Source: Hungatella effluvii (GTDB taxonomy: Bacteria; Bacillota; Clostridia; Lachnospirales; Lachnospiraceae). From it: a stretch of 64,000 nt of DNA. Below the pieces are notes generated by a model. The model had not been told where the DNA came from. It ran no database searches and saw nothing but the letters and a program-made list of their open reading frames with translations. The DNA lies in the NCBI RefSeq assembly GCF_003201875.1, contig NZ_QJKD01000022.1, positions 1-64,000 on the forward strand, given 5' to 3'. Below, piece after piece: positions 52,150 through 59,800 of the stretch. The position numbers and the translations under genes were made by a program. Positions within the stretch are counted from its first letter, which is position 1; every line of letters starts with the position of its first letter.

Positions 52150-53664
52150 TTAATAAGCCTCCGCTTTACACTCGTTAATCGCCTTCGTCAGCAGTGCATC
52201 CGTCTCCTCGGTAATCTGCTTCGTCTCACGGATGGAAGCCGGAATCTGCGGATACTTGCCGTCGATAAAGCTGAATAATGCCCTTTCAAAATCAAGAATG
52301 CGGTGAGTCGGAATGTCAAGCAGCAGTTTTCTGGTTGCCGCGAAAATAATCATGACCTGATATTCTACCGGCATCGGCTGATACTGGCCCTGCTTTAACA
52401 CTTCCTTGATTCTCTCGCCCTGTGCCAGCTGTTCCGTGGTCTCCTTGTCAAGCTCTGAGCCGAACTGGGCAAAGCTTGCAAGCTCGCGGTACTGAGCCAG
52501 CTCCACACGGATGGGAGCGGCAATCTTCTTCATCGCCTTGATCTGAGCCGCGCCGCCTACACGGGATACGGACAGACCTGCGTTGATAGCCGGACGGAAG
52601 CCGGAGTTGAACATCTCTGTCTCCAGATAAATCTGGCCGTCAGTAATAGAGATAACGTTTGTCGGAATATAGGCCGAAACGTCACCTGCCTGAGTCTCAA
52701 TAATCGGAAGAGCCGTTAAGGAACCGCCGCCTAAAGCGTCGGATAACTTACTTGCTCTCTCTAAAAGTCTTGAATGGAGATAGAATACATCGCCCGGATA
52801 TGCCTCACGTCCCGGTGGTCTCTTGAGCAGTAAGGACAGGGTACGGTAAGCCGCCGCATGTTTACTTAAGTCATCGTAAACAACCAGCACGTCCTCGCCG
52901 TTCTCCATCCACTCCTCGCCGATGGCGCATCCGGAGTATGGAGCAATATACTGAAGAGGAGCCAAGTCGGAAGCTGTGGATACCACGATGGTGGTGTAGT
53001 CCATAGCGCCGTACTCCTCAAGAGTCTTTACAATGGTTGCAACCGTAGAAGCCTTCTGGCCGATGGCCACGTAGATACAGTGAACTCCCTGGCCCCTCTG
53101 GTTGATGATGGTATCGATGGCAATCGCCGTCTTACCTGTCTGACGGTCGCCGATGATTAATTCACGTTGTCCTCTTCCGATGGGGATCATGGCGTCGATC
53201 GCCTTAATACCGGTCTGAAGCGGTGTGTCTACTGATTTTCTGTCAATTACGCCGTGAGCAACTCGCTCGATCTGACGGAATTTGTCTGTCTGGACCGGTC
53301 CCTTGCCGTCTACCGGCTGTCCCAGCGCGTTCACCACGCGGCCGGTCATCGCATTGCCGACAGGAACTTCCACCACGCGGCCGGTCGTCTTAACGGTATC
53401 GCCCTCGCTGATGTCTCCGGCACCGAGTAAAACGGCGCCCACGTTATCCTCTTCCAGGTTGAGAACCATGCCGTAGATCTCTCCCGGGAACTCTAAAAGT
53501 TCACCCTGCATGGCGTTCTCAAGACCGTGGATACGTGCAATTCCGTCCGCTACCTGAATGACTGTACCAACATCAGAGACTTCCAGCTTTGTAGAATATC
53601 TTTCAATCTGTTCCTTGATGACAGAACTGATCTCTTCTGGTCTTAAATTCATTAAGGTTTGCAC
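52150..53664 (-). CDS. atpA: ATP synthase F1 subunit alpha
   Basis: Non-catalytic nucleotide-binding subunit. It contains GDRQTGKTA (Walker A), the region RPPGREAYPGDVFYLHSRLL, and SLTALPIIETQAGDVSAYIP. 504 residues. Twenty-two bases after atpH. Confidence 0.98.
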   Translation of the reverse strand: MQTLMNLRPEEISSVIKEQIERYSTKLEVSDVGTVIQVADGIARIHGLENAMQGELLEFPGEIYGMVLNLEEDNVGAVLLGAGDISEGDTVKTTGRVVEVPVGNAMTGRVVNALGQPVDGKGPVQTDKFRQIERVAHGVIDRKSVDTPLQTGIKAIDAMIPIGRGQRELIIGDRQTGKTAIAIDTIINQRGQGVHCIYVAIGQKASTVATIVKTLEEYGAMDYTTIVVSTASDLAPLQYIAPYSGCAIGEEWMENGEDVLVVYDDLSKHAAAYRTLSLLLKRPPGREAYPGDVFYLHSRLLERASKLSDALGGGSLTALPIIETQAGDVSAYIPTNVISITDGQIYLETEMFNSGFRPAINAGLSVSRVGGAAQIKAMKKIAAPIRVELAQYRELASFAQFGSELDKETTEQLAQGERIKEVLKQGQYQPMPVEYQVMIIFAATRKLLLDIPTHRILDFERALFSFIDGKYPQIPASIRETKQITEETDALLTKAINECKAEAY

Positions 53665-53686
53665 CTTCCTTCTATCTTTCTATTTG

Positions 53687-54235
53687 TTACGATAACTGCA
53701 GTTTTGACAGGCTGCGGTGCAGCTCGTTAATCTGCGTTTTAATGCTGGAGTCCACGACGCGGTCTCCGATCCGGATAACCAGACCGCCGATTAAGGACGG
53801 GTCCACCGAATACTCCATCTCAAATTCCACGTACTCCGTGGTTTCTAAAAGCCTCTGTTCGATCATGGCTTTCTGTTCACTCTTTAATTCCACGGCGCTC
53901 GCCACATGGGCCACGCCGATTTTCTTATATTCTTTGACCGTATCGATAAAATACGTGCAGATTGCAGGAATGTCCTTCTGTCTGCCCTTGTCGACAATGA
54001 CTGCCAGAAAACCCATCAGATCGTCTGACACCCGGCCGGCGAAAATATTCGTTATGATACCGATCTTCTCTTCCTTCACAATCTTTGGATTATCCAGAAG
54101 TTCCGCCAGTTCCCGGTTTTCCCGCCAAATGGCAAGCAGCGCCTTCACCTCATGAAACAGGGTGTCGACACTCTGCTTTTCGATGGACTCTTCAAACAAT
54201 GCATCGCCGTATACTTTTGATACTAGCTTTGCCAT
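53687..54235 (-). CDS. atpH: ATP synthase F1 subunit delta
   Basis: Peripheral stalk subunit joining F1 to subunit b. 182 residues starting AKLVSKVYGDALFEESIEKQ, with the C-terminal SVDPSLIGGLVIRIGDRVVD that is diagnostic. It overlaps the 3' end of atpF by 13 bases. Confidence 0.95.
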   Translation of the reverse strand: MAKLVSKVYGDALFEESIEKQSVDTLFHEVKALLAIWRENRELAELLDNPKIVKEEKIGIITNIFAGRVSDDLMGFLAVIVDKGRQKDIPAICTYFIDTVKEYKKIGVAHVASAVELKSEQKAMIEQRLLETTEYVEFEMEYSVDPSLIGGLVIRIGDRVVDSSIKTQINELHRSLSKLQLS

Positions 54236-54738
54236 GTGCTCTCACCCATCTCTTTCAAAGTTTCCTCAATCAGGGCATCCGATACCGTCGTATCAATGGA
54301 CGCAGCCACAACCTTGCCGGCCATGACAGAAGCGATGGATATGATCTGTTCCTTCATATCGTCAAGCGCTTTCTTTCTCTCCAGCTCTACTTCGCGGTTA
54401 CCCCTCTCAATAATGCGGTTCGCTTCTTCCCTGGCTTCTGTAAGTATTTCTGCTTCGCGCTGCTTTGCTCTCTTTCTCGCATCCTCTAAAATCTGTTCCG
54501 CCTCTTTGTTCACACTGGTAAGCCGTGTCTGATACTCTTCCTTCATGGCTTTCGCAGCTTCTTTGTCATCAGCAGCGGACTTCAGTTCTCCGGCGATCTT
54601 CTGTCGTCTTCTCTCCAGAACGTCACGCACGGTGTTGAACAGCAGATAGGATAATGCGAAAAACAGGATAAAGACGTTAATGCCCGTCACAAACGCATCG
54701 AAAAGCAGCTGTGGGTCAAATCCCAATAATCGTTCCAA
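54223..54738 (-). CDS. atpF: ATP synthase Fo subunit b
   Basis: Peripheral stalk subunit. An N-terminal membrane helix (about 13-35) is followed by a long charged helix (EMKEEYQTRLTSVNKEAEQI, REAEILTEAREEANRIIERG). 171 residues. It starts 43 bases after atpE. Confidence 0.94.
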   Translation of the reverse strand: MERLLGFDPQLLFDAFVTGINVFILFFALSYLLFNTVRDVLERRRQKIAGELKSAADDKEAAKAMKEEYQTRLTSVNKEAEQILEDARKRAKQREAEILTEAREEANRIIERGNREVELERKKALDDMKEQIISIASVMAGKVVAASIDTTVSDALIEETLKEMGESTWQS

Positions 54739-54781
54739 GGTTTCGCCTCCTCTCGCTCTCTATTCTTATCCGTTCTTCTCT

Positions 54782-55039
54782 TTAGCTGAATGGCTTTAAG
54801 AACATAAGGATAGCAGCGACAGCGAAACCGTAAAGACCTGTTGTCTCGGCAACGGCCTGGCCTAAAAGCATGGTAGATGTGATATCAGACTTCGCGCCCG
54901 GATTGCGGCCTACTGCTGCTGCTGCGTGTCCTGCTGCGATACCCTGTCCAATACCAGGTCCGATACCTGCGATCATCGCAAGGCCCGCACCGATTGCTGA
55001 ACAACCTAAGATAAAATCCTGTCCTGAAATTCCGTTCAT
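54782..55039 (-). CDS. atpE: ATP synthase Fo subunit c with sodium-binding signature
   Basis: Rotor ring subunit, 85 residues, two membrane helices with the loop GRNPGAKSDI. The ligands that coordinate Na+ in the Ilyobacter tartaricus ring have counterparts at the same positions: Gln32 (GPGIGQG), Val63, Glu65, Thr66 (Ser66 in I. tartaricus), Thr67 and Tyr70 (VAETTGLY). Proton-type rings lack this full set. Na+ translocation is therefore predicted. Confidence 0.96.
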   Translation of the reverse strand: MNGISGQDFILGCSAIGAGLAMIAGIGPGIGQGIAAGHAAAAVGRNPGAKSDITSTMLLGQAVAETTGLYGFAVAAILMFLKPFS

Positions 55040-55110
55040 AGATAACTTCCTCCTGAAATCAATTTTGTATTACGCGCTCCTGCGCTTTTTGATTGTGAAA
55101 ACAATCCCTG

Positions 55111-55812
55111 TTAATCCATCTTATCATTGACATATACCATGGTCAGCATACAGAATACATATGTCTGTATACATCCCGAGAACAGGTCACAATATACATG
55201 TAAAAATGACGGGATACCAATTTTTACAAAGATTGGCATCATGCCGTACCACAATCCCATGATTACAACGCCTGACATCATATTACCGAACAGACGAAGC
55301 GCCTGAGACAGTGGATTTGTAATCTCTCCGATCAGGTTAATCGGGAATAGGATCGGGAACGGTTTGAACATGCTCGTCAGATGACCGATTCCGTGGTTTT
55401 TAATACCCTGATACTGTGTAATGCAGAATGTGAAGATACCCAGCATAAACGTTACACCAAAGTCTCCTGTTGGTGTTCTGAGTCCAAATAAGCCGCCAAT
55501 ATTGCAGAACAATATGAAAATAAATATAGTTCCGATATAGTTAACGAACTTTTTCGCATTATGGCCCATTGTGCCGTTTACCATGTTATCAAGCGTCTCG
55601 ACAGCGAATTCCATGATATTCTGAAATGTACCCGGTACTTCCGTCGCTTTCTTCATCTTAACATTGGTTACAATTGCGATCAGCAATATGACAATGGTCA
55701 CGATACTTAAACCGATCTCGGTCGTTGTTACCCAGAGTTCCTGGCCGAATGCCTGAAACTTGAAAACGCCCTTGATCATAAAGTCCACATTATTGGCACT
55801 AGCTATGCCCAT
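55111..55812 (-). CDS. atpB: ATP synthase Fo subunit a
   Basis: Stator channel subunit with about six membrane spans. The essential arginine is in LSQALRLFGNMMSGVVIMG; other features are GHNAKKFVNYIGTIFIFILF and FCMLTMVYVNDKM. 233 residues. It follows atpI by 51 bases. Confidence 0.97.
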   Translation of the reverse strand: MGIASANNVDFMIKGVFKFQAFGQELWVTTTEIGLSIVTIVILLIAIVTNVKMKKATEVPGTFQNIMEFAVETLDNMVNGTMGHNAKKFVNYIGTIFIFILFCNIGGLFGLRTPTGDFGVTFMLGIFTFCITQYQGIKNHGIGHLTSMFKPFPILFPINLIGEITNPLSQALRLFGNMMSGVVIMGLWYGMMPIFVKIGIPSFLHVYCDLFSGCIQTYVFCMLTMVYVNDKMD

Positions 55813-55863
55813 ACGCTTAAGCCTCCTTTCTTACTTGATCACACCGGCTCCTGTACACGAAAA

Positions 55864-56265
55864 TTACTCCTCTTTTTTCCCACGTGACACGATCCTGTGT
55901 ATAACCGGCTGCAGATATGCACCAGCCTTGAGTCCGAGGACTCCGATTACTAGGGCAACCGCATTGACCTGATCCGGAAACCAGACCACGACGATAACCA
56001 GAACAGCAAAAAGCACGACATAACGGATGACCGAACTGATCACCGTCCTTTTCTGGACAGTCTTCGAATCTTCCGTCTTCATGGAGCGGTCCAGCACCTC
56101 CGCCATGGAAAAAAACATGGCAAGAGCCAGGACCATCCCCAGCAGGAGCCCGGCAAAAACCGACGGCTTTGGATACACAATAAGCGCAACCAGCATGGCT
56201 GCCACGGTAAAAATCACGATTCCTGATGAAACCTCAAGCACCAGATTCTTTGTTTCCTTCCCCAA
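55864..56265 (-). CDS. atpI: ATP synthase subunit I
   Basis: Small membrane protein thought to help c-ring assembly. 133 residues with four hydrophobic segments (about 13-31, 34-52, 78-95, 100-120) and the pattern SVFAGLLLGMVLALAMFFSM typical of ATP synthase protein I. Positioned directly upstream of atpB. Confidence 0.85.
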   Translation of the reverse strand: MGKETKNLVLEVSSGIVIFTVAAMLVALIVYPKPSVFAGLLLGMVLALAMFFSMAEVLDRSMKTEDSKTVQKRTVISSVIRYVVLFAVLVIVVVWFPDQVNAVALVIGVLGLKAGAYLQPVIHRIVSRGKKEE

Positions 56266-56285
56266 TTCACAAATCCTCCTGTTTT

Positions 56286-56621
56286 CTAAAGCTTTTCATC
56301 ATCCTCATGTCTCCTTACGCGGCTCTTCTGCTTCGGCTTATGCACCGGCGGACGCGGCTCTCCCATTTGCTCCCGACGTGCCTCCTGATCCTCTTTTTTC
56401 TCTTCCTGTTCATTCATCCGAAGCGTCGTCATGGCTACCTTGTAGCCATTCCATCCGCCTGCCAGGAATCCCAGAAACATCAGAAAGATCGTCAGGTTCG
56501 TTCCGGCATGCCGGTCAATCCAGCTGCCGGCAAGAATACAGACAAACACAGGCACCATGACGCTGAGACCCAGTTGGGTAACCATCATCATATTCCTCAT
56601 TACGCTCTTTTTATGGCGCAT
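56286..56621 (-). CDS. atpZ: AtpZ/AtpI family membrane protein
   Basis: First gene of the ATP synthase operon. ATG 56621 with AGGTGG four bases upstream is chosen (frame open to 56732), giving 110 residues. Two membrane helices (about 9-30 and 42-60) include LGLSVMVPVFVCILAGSWID and IFLMFLGFLAGGWNGYKV, the AtpZ-type pattern. The C-terminal 45 residues are charged and rich in Arg/Lys/Glu/Pro. In some bacteria AtpZ with AtpI transports Mg2+/Ca2+ or aids assembly. Confidence 0.85.
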   Translation of the reverse strand: MRHKKSVMRNMMMVTQLGLSVMVPVFVCILAGSWIDRHAGTNLTIFLMFLGFLAGGWNGYKVAMTTLRMNEQEEKKEDQEARREQMGEPRPPVHKPKQKSRVRRHEDDEKL

Positions 56622-56660
56622 GAATCCACCTGCTTTCTGCATTTTGCACATATACATGGT

Positions 56661-56689
56661 ATTATACCTAAAAATTTTGATTTTGTCTA
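56661..56689 (-). promoter_or_regulatory. Sigma-A promoter for the atp operon
   Basis: TAGACA (56684-56689), 17-base spacer, TATAAT (56661-56666) on the minus strand, about 40 bases before the atpZ start. Confidence 0.85.
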
Positions 56690-56761
56690 TTATGTACGTA
56701 AATTTTACTGGATAATATTGGATCGTATACAAATTGCGGGTTTTTGTACATTTTTTAGTAC

Positions 56762-56805
56762 AAAAAAAGGGGAGCCGGTTTGCTATATCTTACCCCGATT
56801 CCCAC
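56762..56805 (-). terminator. Terminator after the Cys-Ala-tail gene
   Basis: On the minus strand GGGAATCGG pairs imperfectly with CCGGCTCCC and is followed by TTTTTTTGT. A smaller hairpin (TTTGTAC/GTACAAA) follows immediately. Confidence 0.65.
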
Positions 56806-56845
56806 TTTTTTATTCAAATTCTAAAAATTTTTTAGGCTTTTTCCG

Positions 56846-57823
56846 CTATTTCTCTTCTTTTTTATCTGCCGTATGATAGAAATCCTTCTTACTGCATCCG
56901 GCTCTTCCGCCTCCCGCGCAGGCGCAGGCACACGCGCAGCCCGCACAGGCGCACGCGCACGCACAGCCGCCTCCCCCGCTTCGGGGCCCGTGATAGCCGT
57001 GATAGCCGCGGCCTCCGTTATAATGGCTCTGGTCGGAATCCCCCAGGAAGCCGAATACAGCGCACAGCGCACCGAAAAACAGGACGATGGTAATGGCTCC
57101 GACGATGGGGCTGTCCCCCTCCACACCATTGCGGTACTCCCTCCAGACTACCAGCTCCGGCCGCCGGAAGCCCTCCAGGGCGCAGGTCAGCTTCATCTGT
57201 CTGCTCTCCCCCTTTTTCAGGGTTCCCTCCCACACCAGGTCTCCGTCTTCCGTCCGGTCCGCGTTGTGGGTCACGATATTCCGCTTCTGCTCCCAGGTAA
57301 ACTCATAGTGTTTCACACGCATTTCATCGAACCAGCCCGGTGTGAAATCGTAAAATGGCGCTTCCGGGTCAGCGCTGTTTTCACACAGCATGTTTCTCTG
57401 GTGTACCGTAAACCAGAAGCTGGCCGTCTCACCCTTGTAATATGACCGGTCCAGATTCAGTTCCAGCATGGGATTCTCGGAAGATTCTGACGGCTGGTAA
57501 CGGATTCCATGGGCCGCTCCGCCAAACTCCTTCACCACATAGCTTGGATTGGCCATGCCCAGCTTCACCCAGCTGAGAGGCCCTTCCCTTGAATCGTTTA
57601 AGACCTTCCACTCATAGCTGTATGTAATCTCCAGGCTTCCATCGTCCTGGGGCGTCACGTGAACACGGTAGTCCGTCATCTCATCTAACGGCATACAGGC
57701 GATAATCAGATAAATAATCAGTACAGCCAGACCGATGGCCGCCAGGATCAGGGCCTTACGGATTCTCTCTTTTTTCTGTTTTTTCTTTTCCTCTTCCTCT
57801 GCTTTTGCCCTCGATTTGGCCAT
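56846..57823 (-). CDS. Membrane protein with (Cys-Ala)4-Gly-(Cys-Ala)4 cytoplasmic tail, putative radical SAM substrate
   Basis: A 325-residue protein. A basic N terminus leads to TM1 (about 24-43), an extracytoplasmic domain of about 195 residues (beta-rich, e.g. GSLEITYSYEWKVLNDSREG), TM2 (about 240-261), then a Gly/His/Tyr linker and a tail with cysteines at 287, 289, 291, 293, 296, 298, 300, 302 and 310, ending in GGGRAGCSKKDFY. The basic start implies N-in topology, which places the tail in the cytoplasm, where the neighbouring radical SAM enzyme would act. The ATG shares one base with the radical SAM stop (TAATG), so translation is coupled. Function unknown; modification of the tail is inferred. 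Confidence 0.8.
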   Translation of the reverse strand: MAKSRAKAEEEEKKKQKKERIRKALILAAIGLAVLIIYLIIACMPLDEMTDYRVHVTPQDDGSLEITYSYEWKVLNDSREGPLSWVKLGMANPSYVVKEFGGAAHGIRYQPSESSENPMLELNLDRSYYKGETASFWFTVHQRNMLCENSADPEAPFYDFTPGWFDEMRVKHYEFTWEQKRNIVTHNADRTEDGDLVWEGTLKKGESRQMKLTCALEGFRRPELVVWREYRNGVEGDSPIVGAITIVLFFGALCAVFGFLGDSDQSHYNGGRGYHGYHGPRSGGGGCACACACAGCACACACAGGGRAGCSKKDFYHTADKKEEK

Positions 57824-59211
57824 TACGCATCACCACCCTTTTCGGATTTCCCGGTTCTGAGCGGGCAGAACAGGCTTTCCTCTTCTCCCATGGCCCGGAT
57901 TTTTTTGCACATTGCATGGTTCCATATGCTTTTCCAGGAATCTTTTTTCATATCCCCCAGAACCACACCGCCCAGCCAGCTCTGACACGGAACGGCCAGC
58001 CCGTCGGGTGTCACGGCCATGTTGGACAGACAGGCGCCGCACATGGGCGCCGGTATCCCCAGCCGCTTTAAGAGCTTCACCTCCGCCCGGCCGGGTGACG
58101 TAAAACCGATCTCCATCCCCGTTTCCCGGCAGATTTCCGCCGCTGCTGTCAGAATCTCTCCCATCTCCCTGACGGAAAGCTGACTGGAGACTGAGCCGCC
58201 GGAGGAGGCGTTGCCTGTCTCGATCAGTCCGGAGCAGGTGACATACCGGACCCCCAGTCCGTTTAAAAACGCCAGAGTCTTCCCGTAATCCTGGTTGTCC
58301 CTGCACAGCGGTGTATTTACGCTGACATTAAGCCCTGCGTTTAATGCGTTCCGGATGCCTTCTGTGGTTTTGTGAAAGCCGCCTTTACGGCCGACAAGGG
58401 AATCGTGAATCCCGCTGTCCCAGGAATAAAGCGTGATCTGTACGCTGTCCAGGCTGGCCTCGTAAAGCTCCCGGCATAAACCCGGCGTAAGCAGGATTCC
58501 ATTGGTATTGAGGCGCGTCACAAACCACCGCGAGTACGCGACCAGCTCCACTAAGTCCCTGCGCAGCGTCGGTTCCCCGCCCGTAAAAGTAACCTGCGGC
58601 ACACCGGCGCTTTTCAGCCTGTCGATAATTTTCTTCCATTGTTCCGTATTAAGCTCTTTTCCTTCTGCCTCCGGCTGTCCGGCGGCGTAGCAGTGGCGGC
58701 ACTGTAAATTACAGTTCCAGCCACCGTCCGCCTTCGTCATGGCACTCACCATCAGATCCATCCGGTGGGGCGCCGTCATGTGGGGTGCATACTCCCGCAG
58801 GGACAGCGGCTCTATCTCCCCGGCGGGTTCCTCTCCGCAGGCGACGCCGTAAAGCATGGCCAGCATTTCCTCCAGATCGCCGCGCAGCTGTTTCTCTGGC
58901 ACCCGGTATGACTTCCCCATCCTCTCCACGGCCGCCGTCACGACCTTTTCCATATCTTTTTCATCCATGGGACGGCCGTCATACCGGTTCACCTCACGGA
59001 TAAAATTCCCCAGGAGAACCGCCCAGGAGTATCCCAGCGGAAGAATGTAATATCCATTTAAAATCATCGCATAAGGATTTTTTCCAAATGGGCGATATTT
59101 CGGGGGAATCAGATGAATCCGCACTGCGCCCGGCCCTTTCGGATTCAGAGTCGTGTGTACCACCCCCTCCTTCCAGGCCCTGTATGCTGCCGCCTCCCGT
59201 TTTAACACCAT
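57823..59211 (-). CDS. Radical SAM/SPASM protein, putative peptide-modifying enzyme
   Basis: 462 residues. An unusual N-terminal domain of about 160 residues precedes the radical SAM core with the cluster motif CNLQCRHC (Cys167, Cys171, Cys174) and TGGEPTLRRD (from 210). A C-terminal SPASM-type region has further cysteines (Cys391, Cys394, Cys409, Cys449: MCGACLSNMAVTPDGLAVPC, then FCPL) able to hold auxiliary Fe-S clusters. SPASM enzymes typically modify ribosomally made peptides, for example by thioether bonds from cysteine. The only tightly linked gene is the Cys-Ala-tail membrane protein directly downstream, the likely substrate. GGAGGAGG precedes ATG 59211. No peptidase or transporter gene is adjacent. 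Confidence 0.9.
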   Translation of the reverse strand: MVLKREAAAYRAWKEGVVHTTLNPKGPGAVRIHLIPPKYRPFGKNPYAMILNGYYILPLGYSWAVLLGNFIREVNRYDGRPMDEKDMEKVVTAAVERMGKSYRVPEKQLRGDLEEMLAMLYGVACGEEPAGEIEPLSLREYAPHMTAPHRMDLMVSAMTKADGGWNCNLQCRHCYAAGQPEAEGKELNTEQWKKIIDRLKSAGVPQVTFTGGEPTLRRDLVELVAYSRWFVTRLNTNGILLTPGLCRELYEASLDSVQITLYSWDSGIHDSLVGRKGGFHKTTEGIRNALNAGLNVSVNTPLCRDNQDYGKTLAFLNGLGVRYVTCSGLIETGNASSGGSVSSQLSVREMGEILTAAAEICRETGMEIGFTSPGRAEVKLLKRLGIPAPMCGACLSNMAVTPDGLAVPCQSWLGGVVLGDMKKDSWKSIWNHAMCKKIRAMGEEESLFCPLRTGKSEKGGDA

Positions 59212-59366
59212 GATGCCTCCTCCTTTCCTGCAGCTGCCTCACTTCGGCTTTCTAGTATGTATACTGAAAATTTTACCACAGTGCCTGCCGGAAATCCATA
59301 TGATTAAATGCACAATAAACCTGCGCCGCATAGCTTCTCCTGCGCAGATATTTCATTTCCGGGAAA

Positions 59367-59431
59367 CAAAAAACCGCCGGGTAAGCGTCCGGCCCGGAAT
59401 CTCTTCCGAACCGGACACTCAACCGGCGGTC
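59367..59431 (-). terminator. Terminator after trxA
   Basis: Long GC-rich stem on the minus strand (ACCGCCGGTTGAGTGTCCGG with CCGGACGCTTACCCGGCGGT) followed by TTTTTTG. Between this and the radical SAM start (59212-59366) no clear promoter was found. Confidence 0.9.
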
Positions 59432-59465
59432 CATAGTCCATATTCTTAACGCAGTCCTTTATAGG

Positions 59466-59786
59466 CTATCTGGCCTTTTCCACCATATCCAGAACGGCCT
59501 TCTTGCTCTGTACGCCGACGCTGGTCGCTACGACCTTGCCGCCCTTGAATACAAGCAGAGTCGGTATGCTCATAACGCGGTACTGTCCGGCTAAATCAGG
59601 CTGCTCATCGACGTTTACCTTGCCAACCTTCAGACCCGGATGATTCTCCTCCGCGATCTCATCAATAATCGGTGAAAACATCTTGCACGGTCCGCACCAG
59701 GTCGCCCAGAAATCGACGATCGCGATGTCACTGCTCTTTAATACTTCCTGATCAAAATTATCCTGTGTAAATGTTACTACTGCCAT
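59466..59786 (-). CDS. trxA: Thioredoxin
   Basis: 106-residue cytoplasmic disulfide reductase. The active site WATWCGPCK, the cis-proline region MSIPTLLVFKGGK and overall length are typical. It follows the CcdA-TlpA fusion by 14 bases, so the two are cotranscribed; CcdA-type proteins pass electrons from cytoplasmic thioredoxin across the membrane. Confidence 0.97.
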   Translation of the reverse strand: MAVVTFTQDNFDQEVLKSSDIAIVDFWATWCGPCKMFSPIIDEIAEENHPGLKVGKVNVDEQPDLAGQYRVMSIPTLLVFKGGKVVATSVGVQSKKAVLDMVEKAR

Positions 59787-59800
59787 AATATGGTTCCTCC

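Noticed and set aside
56894..56965. GC-alternating DNA of the Cys-Ala tail as a simple-sequence repeat artefact
   Set aside because: The codons vary (TGT and TGC, GCG and GCC) while the Cys-Ala alternation is kept, which suggests selection on the protein.
57823..59211. Radical SAM gene as a PqqE, anaerobic sulfatase or AlbA-type enzyme
   Set aside because: No matching substrate genes nearby (no pqqA, sulfatase or short sactipeptide precursor), and the N-terminal domain does not look like the PqqD-type domain I would expect.
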